Assembly: GCA_937859855.1 (NCBI GenBank)
Contig: CALMAR010000297.1
Location: 1-13,404, forward strand
Direction: 5' to 3'
DNA: 13,404 bases
Source of the DNA: an uncultured Kineosporia sp.
Lineage (GTDB): Bacteria; Actinomycetota; Actinomycetes; Actinomycetales; Kineosporiaceae
Below the pieces are notes generated by a model. The model was not told the DNA's origin. It made no database searches and saw nothing but the letters and a program-made list of their open reading frames with translations. This document shows, one piece after another, positions 1 to 7,671 of the stretch; the stretch's first letter is position 1; every line of letters begins with the position of its first letter. The translations under genes and the position numbers were made by a program.

Positions 1-1
1 C

Positions 2-898
2 GGCACGACCGTGCAACTGGTGCAGGTGGTGCCGGGAGCTCAGCGACGGCTCAGGTCAACCCTGCGGTTCCTGCTCTCGGCGCGGTCGGCGTTCGTGGAC
101 GGGCAGGTGATCCGGATCGGCACCGAGGTGGCTGGCCCGGACGACGTGGCCAACTGGGAGCAGCCGCTGGCCGGGCAGGTGATCGCGGTGACCGGGGCGT
201 CGCGGGGGATCGGCGAGGCGATCGCCCGGACTCTGAGCCGGGACGGCGCCACCGTGATCGGGGTGGACGTGCCCGCGCTGGCCTCGGAGCTGAGACGGTT
301 GACTGACAGCATCGGGGGGTCGGGCCTCGTGCTCGACGTCACCGCCCCCGACGCTGGACCCCGGATCGCCCGGCAGGCCAGGGAGGTTCACGGCCGGCTG
401 GAGGGGATCGTGCACAATGCCGGGATCACCCGGGACAAGAAGCTGGCCAACATGTCACCGGACCGCTGGAATCCGGTGGTCGCGGTGAATCTGACCGCGC
501 CGGAACGGATCACCCAGGCGTTGCTGGACGACGGGATCCTCGGCGCGGGCGGGCGGATCGTGCTGACGTCCTCGGTGGCCGGGATCGCGGGCAACGCCGG
601 GCAGACCAACTACGCGGCGTCCAAGGCGGGCCTGATCGGGATGGTCTCGGCCCTGGCGCCCGCCCTGGCCGGGCGCGGCATCACGATCAACGCGGTGGCC
701 CCCGGGTTCATCGAGACCCAGATGACGGCAGCCATCCCGCTGGGAATCCGGGAGGCGGGGCGCCGGCTCAGCTCGATGCTGCAGGGCGGCCTGCCGGTGG
801 ACGTCGCCGAGACGCACGCCTGGCTGCTGTCGCCCGCGTCATCCGGCGTGACCGGAAACGTGGTCCGGGTCTGCGGCCAGGCTCTGATCGGAGCCTGA
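2..898 (+). CDS. fabG4: 3-oxoacyl-thioester reductase, FabG4-like, 5'-truncated by window edge
   Basis: NADP(H)-dependent short-chain dehydrogenase that reduces a 3-oxoacyl-CoA or -ACP to the 3-hydroxy form. The frame is open to the left edge, so the start lies outside the window; the GTG at 11 is only an internal codon. Counting from that codon, a lead segment of about 55 residues ([20 protein letters not shown] near residues 8-27) precedes the Rossmann domain. This matches the linker that joins the degenerate N-terminal domain to the catalytic domain in high-molecular-weight FabG4. The cofactor motif TGASRGIG is at 61-68, NAG at 136-138, catalytic Ser188, Tyr201 and Lys205 (NYAASKAG), and PG at 231-232. 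The hydratase gene begins one base after the stop, so the two enzymes are likely made together and act on successive intermediates. In Mycobacterium tuberculosis fabG4 and htdX are adjacent in the same order (recalled). Activity class is secure; the FabG4 label is strong inference. Confidence 0.9.
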   Translation, partial: GTTVQLVQVVPGAQRRLRSTLRFLLSARSAFVDGQVIRIGTEVAGPDDVANWEQPLAGQVIAVTGASRGIGEAIARTLSRDGATVIGVDVPALASELRRLTDSIGGSGLVLDVTAPDAGPRIARQAREVHGRLEGIVHNAGITRDKKLANMSPDRWNPVVAVNLTAPERITQALLDDGILGAGGRIVLTSSVAGIAGNAGQTNYAASKAGLIGMVSALAPALAGRGITINAVAPGFIETQMTAAIPLGIREAGRRLSSMLQGGLPVDVAETHAWLLSPASSGVTGNVVRVCGQALIGA

Positions 899-899
899 A

Positions 900-1778
900 G
901 TGCCGTCCGAAGTCGACCCGGCCCGGCCAGTGGTGGAACTGACCGCCGCACCCGGTCTGCTGTCGTCGTATCGGGCCGCGGCCCTGCATCGGGGACACGG
1001 CGGAGACCAGTTCCCGGACAAGGTGTTGCGGCTGGCCGGGGTCCGGCCGGCTCCGGCCGAGGTGGCCCGCTATGCCGGCGTGATCAGCGCCCGGCTGGCC
1101 AGCACGTTGCCGCCGCTGTACCCGCACGTGCTCGGCTTCGCGTTGCAACTGGCCCTGCTGACCGATCCGGAGAGTCCGTTCCCGGCGATCGGACTGTTGC
1201 ATGTCACCAATTCCATTGTCGCTCAGCCAATTTCACTCCAGGCACGGCTCGACATCGAGGTGGAGATGGTAGCGCCGGCGCCGCACCGGCGCGGACGGAC
1301 AGTGGATCTGCTCACCCGGATCACGGTGGGTGATGAGCAGGTATGGCGGTCGGCAAGCACCTATCTGCACCGGGAACAGGGTGCAGCCGTGGTGGCGGCC
1401 AGCTCGCAACCGCCACCACCAGCGGATCTGCTGGCCGCCCCCGGCGCGCTGTGGCGGCTGCCGCGGGACCTGGGCCGGCGCTATGCCGCGGTGTCGGGGG
1501 ACCGGAACCCGATCCACCTGTCCGGCCTGAGCGCCCGGGTCTTCGGCTTCAAGAGCGCGATCGCGCACGGGATGTGGACCGCGGCCCGGTGCCTGGCTCA
1601 GCTGGAAGGCCGATTGCCGGAGCGGCTGCGGGACGACGTGGAGTTCCGGGCGGCCATTCCGCTGCCCGGCACGGTCGCGTTCGCGCACGAGGAGACTGCA
1701 CCCGGTCAGCACTCCTACCTGGTGAAAGGCCGCAACGACCGGCTGCACCTGCTCGGCCGGATCACCGCGTTCGCCTGA
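900..1778 (+). CDS. htdX: MaoC-like (R)-specific 3-hydroxyacyl-thioester dehydratase, HtdX-like
   Basis: Hotdog-fold hydratase of 292 residues that interconverts (R)-3-hydroxyacyl and trans-2-enoyl thioesters. The C-terminal half carries the hydratase-2 signature: YAAVSGDRNPIH around 195-206, with catalytic Asp201 and His206, followed by AIAHGMW at 220-226. The N-terminal half (about 1-160) reads as a degenerate hotdog repeat without the Asp/His pair, as in double-hotdog family members. The GTG start at 900 follows the reductase stop by one base and has GGAG about six bases upstream, inside the end of the reductase gene, so translation is probably coupled. The pairing with a FabG4-type reductase mirrors mycobacterial htdX. 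Codons about 1202-1242 are clearly less GC-rich than their surroundings (AAT, ATT, GCT, CCA, ATT, TCA in short order). The next gene converges on it with 16 bases between the stops. Confidence 0.9.
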   Translation: MPSEVDPARPVVELTAAPGLLSSYRAAALHRGHGGDQFPDKVLRLAGVRPAPAEVARYAGVISARLASTLPPLYPHVLGFALQLALLTDPESPFPAIGLLHVTNSIVAQPISLQARLDIEVEMVAPAPHRRGRTVDLLTRITVGDEQVWRSASTYLHREQGAAVVAASSQPPPPADLLAAPGALWRLPRDLGRRYAAVSGDRNPIHLSGLSARVFGFKSAIAHGMWTAARCLAQLEGRLPERLRDDVEFRAAIPLPGTVAFAHEETAPGQHSYLVKGRNDRLHLLGRITAFA

Positions 1779-1794
1779 AGGGCACGGCCAAGGC

Positions 1795-2673
1795 TCAGGC
1801 CAGGCGGTAGCCACGCACGTAGTCGACCACCAGCTCCGGCGGATGCGAGTCCCGCGCGGGCGGATGGAAGAGCTGATCGGCGAACTCCTCGCCGTCGTGC
1901 CGATGGTCCAGGGGGAACCGGTAGATGCCCAGCATCAGCTGCATCGGGTACTGCGGCGACTGCCGCACCGTCTTGACCGCCGTGCCGTCGATCGAGAAGG
2001 TCAGCCCGTCCGGCATCCACTCCACCGCGTAGACGTGGAATTCCGTGGCGTCACCGGCCAGTTCCACGGTCTCGAAGTCGTCGGCGATGGACGGATCGGC
2101 GAACGGGTGCAGGCCCATCCCGACGGCGGCGCTGGCCGGATGGCCCGGCCGGGCCAGGGCGACATCGCGACCGAAGATCTCGGCAATGCAGATCTCGGCC
2201 GAGTGCTCCGGCTCGTCCTCGATGCCGATCATCCACAGCGCGACCATGTGGTGCGGATCGGCAACGGCCCGCATCCGGGCCTCGATCCGGGCGAAGCGGG
2301 GCGCATACAGGAAGCGCTTCGCCTGAGGTTCCCGGACCTCGGCGTCGGCGCTGAACCGGTGCTGACCGATGGTGCTGCCGGCCGGGCCGGAGAACACCCC
2401 GGTCTGCAGGCTCGACACCTGCACCTGGCCGTCGAATTCCGGGCACCAGGGCGGCTGGTTCGGATCGACGTGCAGACGCAGCTGGCCGTTGCCCACCGTG
2501 TACCGGGCTACGGCGGCCCTCCGGTTGCTCCACTGCGGCAGGTGGTACGGCAGCCAGTGGGCCAGGTTCAGGTGGTCCCCGTCGAAGGGGTCGTCGAAAT
2601 CCAGCACCCAGCCCGGCTCCGGGCTGGGATCCTGTCCGATCCGGTTGTCAGTCACCGTCTCCGTGTGCTCCAC
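1795..2673 (-). CDS. GH16-fold glycoside hydrolase-like protein with altered catalytic motif
   Basis: A 292-residue protein with the concanavalin-like fold of glycoside hydrolase family 16 (beta-glucanases, laminarinases, xyloglucan transferases). Supporting landmarks are WVLDFDDPFDGDHLNLAHW at 22-40, ALWMIGIEDEP at 145-155 and FHVYAVEWMPDGLTFSIDG at 212-230, all typical of GH16 strands around the cleft. The active-site strand, usually E-x-D-x-E or E-x-D-x-x-E, reads EICIAE at 160-165. Both glutamates (160 and 165) are kept, but the central Asp is Cys162. No signal peptide or lipobox is visible, so on this sequence it looks cytoplasmic or secreted by an unconventional route. The start is a GTG at 2673 with GAGG five bases upstream. 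It stands alone: it converges on the hydratase gene and diverges from ettA across 103 bases. Fold assignment is firm; activity and substrate are unknown. Confidence 0.85.
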   Translation of the reverse strand: MEHTETVTDNRIGQDPSPEPGWVLDFDDPFDGDHLNLAHWLPYHLPQWSNRRAAVARYTVGNGQLRLHVDPNQPPWCPEFDGQVQVSSLQTGVFSGPAGSTIGQHRFSADAEVREPQAKRFLYAPRFARIEARMRAVADPHHMVALWMIGIEDEPEHSAEICIAEIFGRDVALARPGHPASAAVGMGLHPFADPSIADDFETVELAGDATEFHVYAVEWMPDGLTFSIDGTAVKTVRQSPQYPMQLMLGIYRFPLDHRHDGEEFADQLFHPPARDSHPPELVVDYVRGYRLA

Positions 2674-2763
2674 GCGGTCCTCACCCCCTCATTGTCTGAT
2701 CGGCCGGTGCGCGCCAACGCTGTAGCGGCGACCAGCGCGGTCAGAAGCCGGTGACCGTCCCGG

Positions 2764-2769
2764 TAACCT
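2764..2769 (+). promoter_or_regulatory. Candidate -10 box for ettA
   Basis: TAACCT fits the actinobacterial TAnnnT -10 pattern and ends seven bases before the GTG start at 2777. Transcription would then begin at or next to the first codon, giving a leaderless mRNA. No good -35 is seen 16-18 bases upstream. GGAG at 2770-2773 is only three bases from the start codon, closer than a usual ribosome binding site, which also favours leaderless initiation. Read from sequence only. Confidence 0.35.
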
Positions 2770-2776
2770 GGAGTGC

Positions 2777-4459
2777 GTGCCTGAATTCATCTACTCGATG
2801 CGCAAAGCCCGCAAAGCGCATGGCGACAAGGTCATCCTGGACGACGTCACGCTGAGTTTCCTGCCCGGCGCCAAGATCGGCGTGGTTGGGCCGAACGGGG
2901 CCGGCAAGTCCAGCGTGCTGAAGATCATGGCTGGTCTGGACACTCCCTCGAACGGTGACGCGTTCCTGTCCCCGGGCTTCAGCGTCGGCATCCTCGAACA
3001 GGAGCCGAAACTGGACGAGACCAAGACCGTGCTGGGCAACGTCGAGGACGGCCTGGGCGAGATCAAGGTCAAGAAGGATCGCTTCGATGAGATCAGCCAG
3101 CTGATGGCCGAACCGGACGCCGACTTCGATGCGCTGATGGCTGAGATGGGCGAACTGCAGGAAGCGCTGGACACCGCTGACGCCTGGGACCTCGACTCGC
3201 AACTGGAACAGGCGATGGACGCACTGCGCTGCCCGCCGCCGGACGCCGACGTCTCCGTGCTGTCCGGCGGGGAACGCCGCCGGGTGGCCCTATGCAAGTT
3301 GTTGCTGTCCAGGCCGGACCTGCTGCTGCTGGACGAGCCGACCAACCACCTGGACGCCGAGAGCGTGCAGTGGCTGGAACAGCACCTGGCCAAGTACGAG
3401 GGGGCCGTCCTCGCCGTCACCCACGACCGCTACTTCCTGGACAACGTGGCCCAGTGGATCCTCGAGCTCGACCGGGGCCGGGCCTACCCGTACGAGGGCA
3501 ACTATTCGACCTACCTGGAGAAGAAGCAGGAGCGGCTGCTGGTCCAGGGGCGCAAGGACGTGAAGCTGGCCAAGCGGCTGAAGGACGAGCTGGAATGGGT
3601 CCGCTCCAACGCCAAGGGCCGTCAGACCAAGAGCCGGGCCCGGCTGGCCCGCTACGAGGAGATGGCCGCTGAGGCCGACCGGACCCGGAAGCTCGACTTC
3701 GAGGAGATCCAGATCCCGCCCGGGCCGCGGCTGGGCAGTGTGGTGATCGAGGTCAGCCACCTGGACAAGGGCTTCGACGGCCGGATGCTGATCAAGGATC
3801 TGTCATTCACCTTGCCCCGCAACGGAATCGTCGGAGTGATCGGCCCGAACGGGGTCGGCAAGACCACCCTGTTCAAGACGATTGTCGGCCTGGAGCAACC
3901 GGATTCGGGCACGGTCAAGATCGGCGACACGGTCAAGATCTCCTACGTCGACCAGACCCGGGCTGGGATCGACCCGAAGAAGACGCTCTGGGAGGTGGTG
4001 TCCGACGGGCTCGACTTCATCAAGGTCGGCAACGTCGAAGTGCCGTCGCGCGCGTACGTTTCGGCTTTCGGGTTCAAGGGACCGGATCAGCAGAAGCCGG
4101 CCGGGGTTCTCTCCGGCGGCGAGCGGAACCGGCTGAACCTGGCGTTGACCCTGAAGAAGGGCGGCAACCTGCTGCTTCTGGACGAGCCGACCAATGACCT
4201 GGACGTGGAGACCCTCGGCTCATTGGAGAACGCTCTGCTGGAATTCCCCGGCTGCGCGGTGGTCATCTCGCACGACCGCTGGTTCCTGGACCGGGTGGTG
4301 ACCCACATCCTGGCCTACGAAGGGGACGACGAGAACCCGGCCAGCTGGTACTGGTTCGAAGGGAATTTCGAGTCCTACGAGCGGAACAAGGTCGAGCGGC
4401 TGGGGGAGGAAGCGGCCCGCCCGCACCGGCTCACCTACCGCAAACTCACCCGCGACTGA
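2777..4459 (+). CDS. ettA: Energy-dependent translational throttle protein EttA (ABC-F ATPase)
   Basis: Soluble ABC-F protein of 560 residues with two ATPase domains and no membrane segments. Family members bind the ribosomal E site and gate the first elongation steps according to ATP/ADP ratio. Domain 1: Walker A GPNGAGKS at 38-45, arm insertion roughly 90-150, signature LSGGERRR at 162-169, Walker B LLLLDEP with Glu187, and THDR at 215-218. The linker helices (P-site tRNA interaction motif) span about 245-320 and are rich in Lys/Arg. Domain 2: GPNGVGKT at 356-363, LSGGERNR at 445-452, LLLLDEP with Glu470, and SHDR at 498-501. All catalytic residues are intact and the length matches the family (about 555 residues). 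The start MPEFIYSMRKARKAHGDK matches the family, supporting the GTG at 2777. It is monocistronic between a divergent and a convergent neighbour. This is a housekeeping gene unrelated to the block on its right. Confidence 0.96.
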   Translation: MPEFIYSMRKARKAHGDKVILDDVTLSFLPGAKIGVVGPNGAGKSSVLKIMAGLDTPSNGDAFLSPGFSVGILEQEPKLDETKTVLGNVEDGLGEIKVKKDRFDEISQLMAEPDADFDALMAEMGELQEALDTADAWDLDSQLEQAMDALRCPPPDADVSVLSGGERRRVALCKLLLSRPDLLLLDEPTNHLDAESVQWLEQHLAKYEGAVLAVTHDRYFLDNVAQWILELDRGRAYPYEGNYSTYLEKKQERLLVQGRKDVKLAKRLKDELEWVRSNAKGRQTKSRARLARYEEMAAEADRTRKLDFEEIQIPPGPRLGSVVIEVSHLDKGFDGRMLIKDLSFTLPRNGIVGVIGPNGVGKTTLFKTIVGLEQPDSGTVKIGDTVKISYVDQTRAGIDPKKTLWEVVSDGLDFIKVGNVEVPSRAYVSAFGFKGPDQQKPAGVLSGGERNRLNLALTLKKGGNLLLLDEPTNDLDVETLGSLENALLEFPGCAVVISHDRWFLDRVVTHILAYEGDDENPASWYWFEGNFESYERNKVERLGEEAARPHRLTYRKLTRD

Positions 4460-4490
4460 GCCACCGGCACTGCCCCCGGGAAGGAAGGGG

Positions 4491-5309
4491 TCACTTCGCC
4501 ACCCGGCCGATCATCAGCAGCTGCTTGCCCAGATCGGCCTTCGCCGGCTCCTGCGCGAGCAGCCGCTCAAGGGCCAGCTGCTCGTGCCAGTCCGCGTTCA
4601 GCCGGGCGATCGTCTCGTTCCGGCCCAGGGTGGACCAGGACACCAGCAGGCCGTGCACCGAGACGTCCTTCAGCCCAGCGTGAGCGGCGTCCAGGCGCAG
4701 CCGCATCGCATCGAGCAGGTGCAGATCGGCCTGCAGCCCGTCCTGCTGCCAGATGCCCTGCCGGGTCTCCATCCGCTCCACCGCTTCGGCGGTGGAGCCG
4801 GCGTTCAGCAGTTCCTGAACCAGCGCGACCAGCGAGTCGACCAGCACCACGACGTATCCACCGGGCCGGGCCCAGCCGGCCAGCCGGGCCAGCGTGCGGC
4901 CCGGGTCGGGCGTGTACTGCATCGATCCCATCGCCAGCACCGCGTCGGCGCCACCGGGGGGCAGAACCCCCGACAGGACAGCGGTTTCCATCGGCGATTC
5001 GATCAGGGTGAAGCGCGCGGACCCGTCCGGATCGCCCGCCAGCCGGCGCCGGGCCGCCTCAGCCATGCGCGGAGCCTGTTCGATCCCGATCACCCGATGC
5101 CCGCGCTGGATCAGCGGCAACGCCCAGCGCCCGCTGCCGCACCCGGCGTCCACGATGACCGCGGCGTCCGGCAGCCGTTCGCTCACCAGTTCCCAGGCCA
5201 GCACGTCGTAGGCCCGCCGATGCGGCACCTCGAAGTGGGCGTCGTAGTCGCGGGCCAGCTGGTCGTAGAGCGCGACGCTGCTGCGCAGCGCGCTGGTGGC
5301 CGGGCTCAC
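4491..5309 (-). CDS. Class I SAM-dependent methyltransferase, last gene of the five-gene block
   Basis: A 272-residue methyltransferase of the UbiE/Methyltransf_11 kind. The S-adenosylmethionine loop is VDAGCGSGRW at 53-62. The acidic residue ending strand 2 is Glu77 (HRVIGIEQAP), and ADAVLAMGSMQYTPDP (121-136) and WARPGGYVVVLVDS (146-159) are the post-loop strands. The substrate is unknown; partners suggest a sugar or glycolipid hydroxyl, amine or carboxyl. The frame is open upstream of 5309, but the extra 54 residues are Arg/Ala/Gly-rich, unlike the family, and lie over the preceding radical SAM gene. The GTG at 5309 is therefore preferred: it forms a GTGA overlap with that gene's stop and starts a plausible N-terminus (VSPATSALRSSVALYDQLA). 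It converges on ettA with 31 bases between, and I see no clear terminator there. Confidence 0.88.
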   Translation of the reverse strand: MSPATSALRSSVALYDQLARDYDAHFEVPHRRAYDVLAWELVSERLPDAAVIVDAGCGSGRWALPLIQRGHRVIGIEQAPRMAEAARRRLAGDPDGSARFTLIESPMETAVLSGVLPPGGADAVLAMGSMQYTPDPGRTLARLAGWARPGGYVVVLVDSLVALVQELLNAGSTAEAVERMETRQGIWQQDGLQADLHLLDAMRLRLDAAHAGLKDVSVHGLLVSWSTLGRNETIARLNADWHEQLALERLLAQEPAKADLGKQLLMIGRVAK

Positions 5310-6445
5310 CCGCTCACGGCCCGATCCGATGCCCCGGCCTCGGAGGCCCGGCCGGCGGCCAGCACTTCTTGGCGCAAGTCCCGCCGGCCCAGCTTCCACA
5401 TCAGGTCCTGCGCATAGGTGCCGGGCCGCCAGCGCAGGTTCAGGCTGTAGTTGGAGCCGCAGCCGACGCATTCCTTGCGGAACAGCTTGGCGTGCTGGGC
5501 CCGGTAGGCCGGGCTGTCAACGACGCCCCGGATCGAGGTCTGGCGCACGTTCATCTGCGGGTCGTGCCCCCAGCAGCCGCCGATCTCTCCTCGAGAGTGG
5601 ATCATGAGCTTGAGCTGCGACTCCGAGCAGGGCAGATCGCGTTGCAGCAGGTCGTCGAAATGCTGGGGGATGTAGCGCAGGTCCGAGAACCGGGGTAGCC
5701 AGCTGCGGTCCTGACGGGCCAGCGCGTCCAGTTCGCCCAGTGCATCGGCCAGTTCGGCATTGTCGACCTTGGTCTCGCCACTGACCTGCTGGTGCCGGAA
5801 CAGAAAGGTGCTGTCGGTGGCCAGGTTGAGGTAGAGCTGCACCTTCTCCCGCTGGGCCAGCTTGGCCACCGATACCAGATCGCGCACGTTGTCCCGCATC
5901 AGGGTGAAGTTCATCCTGATCTTCAGGCCGTACTCCTCCCGGAGGGAGACCAGGTGCCGCAAGTGGGTCATGGTTTTCTGGAACGACCCGTTGCGGCCCC
6001 GGATCAGGTCGTGGACCTGCGAGGTACTGCCGTCGACGGAGATGTTGAACGAGCGGACGCCGGCCGCCAGGACTGCCTCGACCTTCTCCGGGGTGAGCAG
6101 GATCGCGTTGCTGTTCAAGTGCATGTGCTTGATCCCGGCCGGTTGGGCGTAGCCGATGATCTCCAGTGAATCCTTGCGCAGCAGGGGCTCCCCGCCGGTG
6201 AAGTTCACCTTGTACATGCGCATCGCCACCAGTTGCCGGAGTACGTCGTGCCATTCGGCGGTGGTCAGTTCGTCCTTGGTGTTGCTGCGCCAGCAGGCAC
6301 AGCTCACACAGCGCAGGTTGCAGTTGTCGGTCAGGAACAGTTCCGCTACCAGCGGCCGGACGTGCAGATCAGGGCGGACGTGTTCCTTGATCGTCAGCGC
6401 GCCGAAGAAAGCGGCCAGGCGGGCCGCCTCGGTGATTCTGCTCAT
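5306..6445 (-). CDS. Radical SAM enzyme with extra C-terminal cysteines (SPASM-like)
   Basis: A 379-residue radical SAM protein. The [4Fe-4S]/SAM motif is CNLRCVSC at 42-49 (CX3CX2C, with Cys51 close by), the SAM-binding GGEP is at 84-87, and FNISVDGS (133-140) is the usual strand 4. A C-terminal set, Cys273, Cys291, Cys326 and Cys329 (ECVGCGSNYS), could bind an auxiliary cluster, as in SPASM or twitch domains. Such enzymes do radical oxidation, epimerisation, rearrangement or peptide modification. No precursor peptide gene is seen here, and the neighbours suggest a sugar or cyclitol substrate by analogy with BtrN in butirosin biosynthesis; that is inference. ATG 6445 forms TGATG with the upstream stop and has GAGG eight bases ahead. 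A longer open frame exists upstream but is low-complexity shadow of the previous gene. The stop overlaps the next start as GTGA. Confidence 0.9.
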   Translation of the reverse strand: MSRITEAARLAAFFGALTIKEHVRPDLHVRPLVAELFLTDNCNLRCVSCACWRSNTKDELTTAEWHDVLRQLVAMRMYKVNFTGGEPLLRKDSLEIIGYAQPAGIKHMHLNSNAILLTPEKVEAVLAAGVRSFNISVDGSTSQVHDLIRGRNGSFQKTMTHLRHLVSLREEYGLKIRMNFTLMRDNVRDLVSVAKLAQREKVQLYLNLATDSTFLFRHQQVSGETKVDNAELADALGELDALARQDRSWLPRFSDLRYIPQHFDDLLQRDLPCSESQLKLMIHSRGEIGGCWGHDPQMNVRQTSIRGVVDSPAYRAQHAKLFRKECVGCGSNYSLNLRWRPGTYAQDLMWKLGRRDLRQEVLAAGRASEAGASDRAVSG

Positions 6446-7671
6446 CACGACCGCCTCAGGGTGAGGAAGAGATTGGCGGAACTGAACATCTGGCCGTCCA
6501 ACCGGATCGCGCGCTCCAGAGCGCGGCGGGTGCGGGGCCCGGACAGCAGTGCCGGCCCGTGCAGCAGCCGCCAGAACAGGTTGGCCCCGGTCTGGCGCTG
6601 AACGCTGAAGTCGTTGCGCCGCATCAATGTCATCAAGTCGTCCAGCCGATAGTTGGTGTGCTCGCCGCGCCCGGCCGCGATGTCTCCGATCAGGCCGTCG
6701 GAGGTGTCGACGAATCGCTGATGATAGATCTCGGGGCCGAACGCCCTCGAGTAGACGGCCTTGTGCAGCCGGGGCACGCGGTACTTGGCATTGTCCGGAT
6801 CGAGCCCGGAGAAGACGTGCCGGCCCGGTACGGTGACCACGAGCAGTCCACCGGGCCGCAACACCCGGTGCACCTCGCGCAGCAGGTCGTCCTCGCAAGC
6901 GCAGTGCTCCAGTACGTCCAGCAGCGAGACCGACGCGAAAGCGCCGTCGGGAAACGGCAACTGGCCGGACGCCGGATATTGCCGCACGTCCACGGCGGGG
7001 TGGGCGGCGCGAACGGCGGCCACATATCCGGGGTGGACGTCAGCGGCTGAGCAGGGCCTGGAAGTGGTCTGGGCCAGGGTGCCGACGAACACGCCGTCGC
7101 CGATACCCAGATCCAGATGCGGACCTTCCACACCGGCCAGCTCGTCCCAGCCGAACGCGTACCGGCGCAGCGGATGATCGCGGAAGGGATTGCGCTGCAG
7201 ACGATCCCAGAGCGCATCAAGGTTGTCGGCGACCTGCTCAGCGTCGGCCACCGGAGCCAGCTGCGCCTGCAGGGCCGAGCGGCCGCCGTGAATCTGTACC
7301 GCGGTCTCGAGCTGACCGACGTCCCACACCGCCTGCACCCGGCCCGCGCGTTCCTCCGCCCGCAGGTAGTCGACCTGATGGTCATTTCCCATCTCATGCA
7401 GCCGGGCCGTCCGGGCGATCGACACCGGCATCCGGCCCATCCGCTGCACCAGCCGCACCGTGTTGCCGGCGTGAGTGATCACCACATCAGCCGACTCGAT
7501 CCGGTCGAGCATCTCCGGCATCGGGACGAACGCCGCGTGCTCACAGGACGGCTGGACCGACGACGTCCCGACCTGGGCGAACACCCGGTGCTGGCGGGTC
7601 AAGGGTTCCAGCGCCGAAATCAGCCGGTCGAACGGCCACGGCCCCATTCCGACAGTCACCACCACGTCCAT
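6445..7671 (-). CDS. Alg13/PssE-like glycosyltransferase domain fused to a SAM methyltransferase
   Basis: A 408-residue two-domain protein. Residues 1 to about 130 resemble the GT28 C-terminal domain of Alg13/PssE/MurG: VVVTVGMGPWPFDRLI (3-18), VFAQVGTS (30-37), SADVVITHAGN (60-70) and NDHQVDYL (96-103), the usual donor-nucleotide side. Residues from about 180 onward form a class I methyltransferase: LDLGIGDG at 186-193, LPFPDGAFASVSLLDVLEH at 238-256 and VLRPGGLLVVTVP at 270-282. Normal Alg13/PssE proteins are about 150-170 residues with no methyltransferase. The preceding gene encodes the Alg14/PssD-like partner, so the pair should form one glycosyltransferase, with the methyltransferase tethered to it. 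The usual HGG-G-S motif is altered to HAGNTV (67-72). ATG 7671 is chosen because the family N-terminus begins directly there. The stop overlaps the radical SAM start (TGATG). Confidence 0.86.
   Translation of the reverse strand: MDVVVTVGMGPWPFDRLISALEPLTRQHRVFAQVGTSSVQPSCEHAAFVPMPEMLDRIESADVVITHAGNTVRLVQRMGRMPVSIARTARLHEMGNDHQVDYLRAEERAGRVQAVWDVGQLETAVQIHGGRSALQAQLAPVADAEQVADNLDALWDRLQRNPFRDHPLRRYAFGWDELAGVEGPHLDLGIGDGVFVGTLAQTTSRPCSAADVHPGYVAAVRAAHPAVDVRQYPASGQLPFPDGAFASVSLLDVLEHCACEDDLLREVHRVLRPGGLLVVTVPGRHVFSGLDPDNAKYRVPRLHKAVYSRAFGPEIYHQRFVDTSDGLIGDIAAGRGEHTNYRLDDLMTLMRRNDFSVQRQTGANLFWRLLHGPALLSGPRTRRALERAIRLDGQMFSSANLFLTLRRS

Noticed and set aside
1773..1800. 6-bp inverted repeat GCCTGA...TCAGGC between the convergent htdX-like and GH16 genes, as a bidirectional terminator
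   Set aside because: Both genes simply end Ala-stop (GCC TGA), which creates the repeat automatically; the 16-base loop and short stem make a terminator unlikely.
1843..2754. Plus-strand open frame of 303 codons opposite the GH16 gene
   Set aside because: Its product is rich in Arg, Gly, Pro and Val with no family pattern. The opposite strand encodes clear GH16 motifs, so this is an antisense shadow common in GC-rich DNA.
4460..4490. Terminator between convergent ettA and methyltransferase genes
   Set aside because: Only a weak CCCC/GGGG pairing is possible in the 31 bases, with no T tract; not enough to call.
4584..5417. Plus-strand open frame of 277 codons opposite the last methyltransferase
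   Set aside because: Gln/Arg/Gly/Pro-rich shadow; the minus strand carries a complete SAM-binding fold.
5310..5471. N-terminal extension of the last methyltransferase upstream of 5309
   Set aside because: The 54 extra residues are Arg/Ala/Gly-rich, unlike the family, and overlap the radical SAM coding sequence. The GTGA overlap gives a better start.
6446..6898. N-terminal extension of the radical SAM gene upstream of 6445
   Set aside because: 151 Arg-rich residues in the wrong frame of the preceding fusion gene; ATG 6445 has a good ribosome binding site and TGATG coupling.
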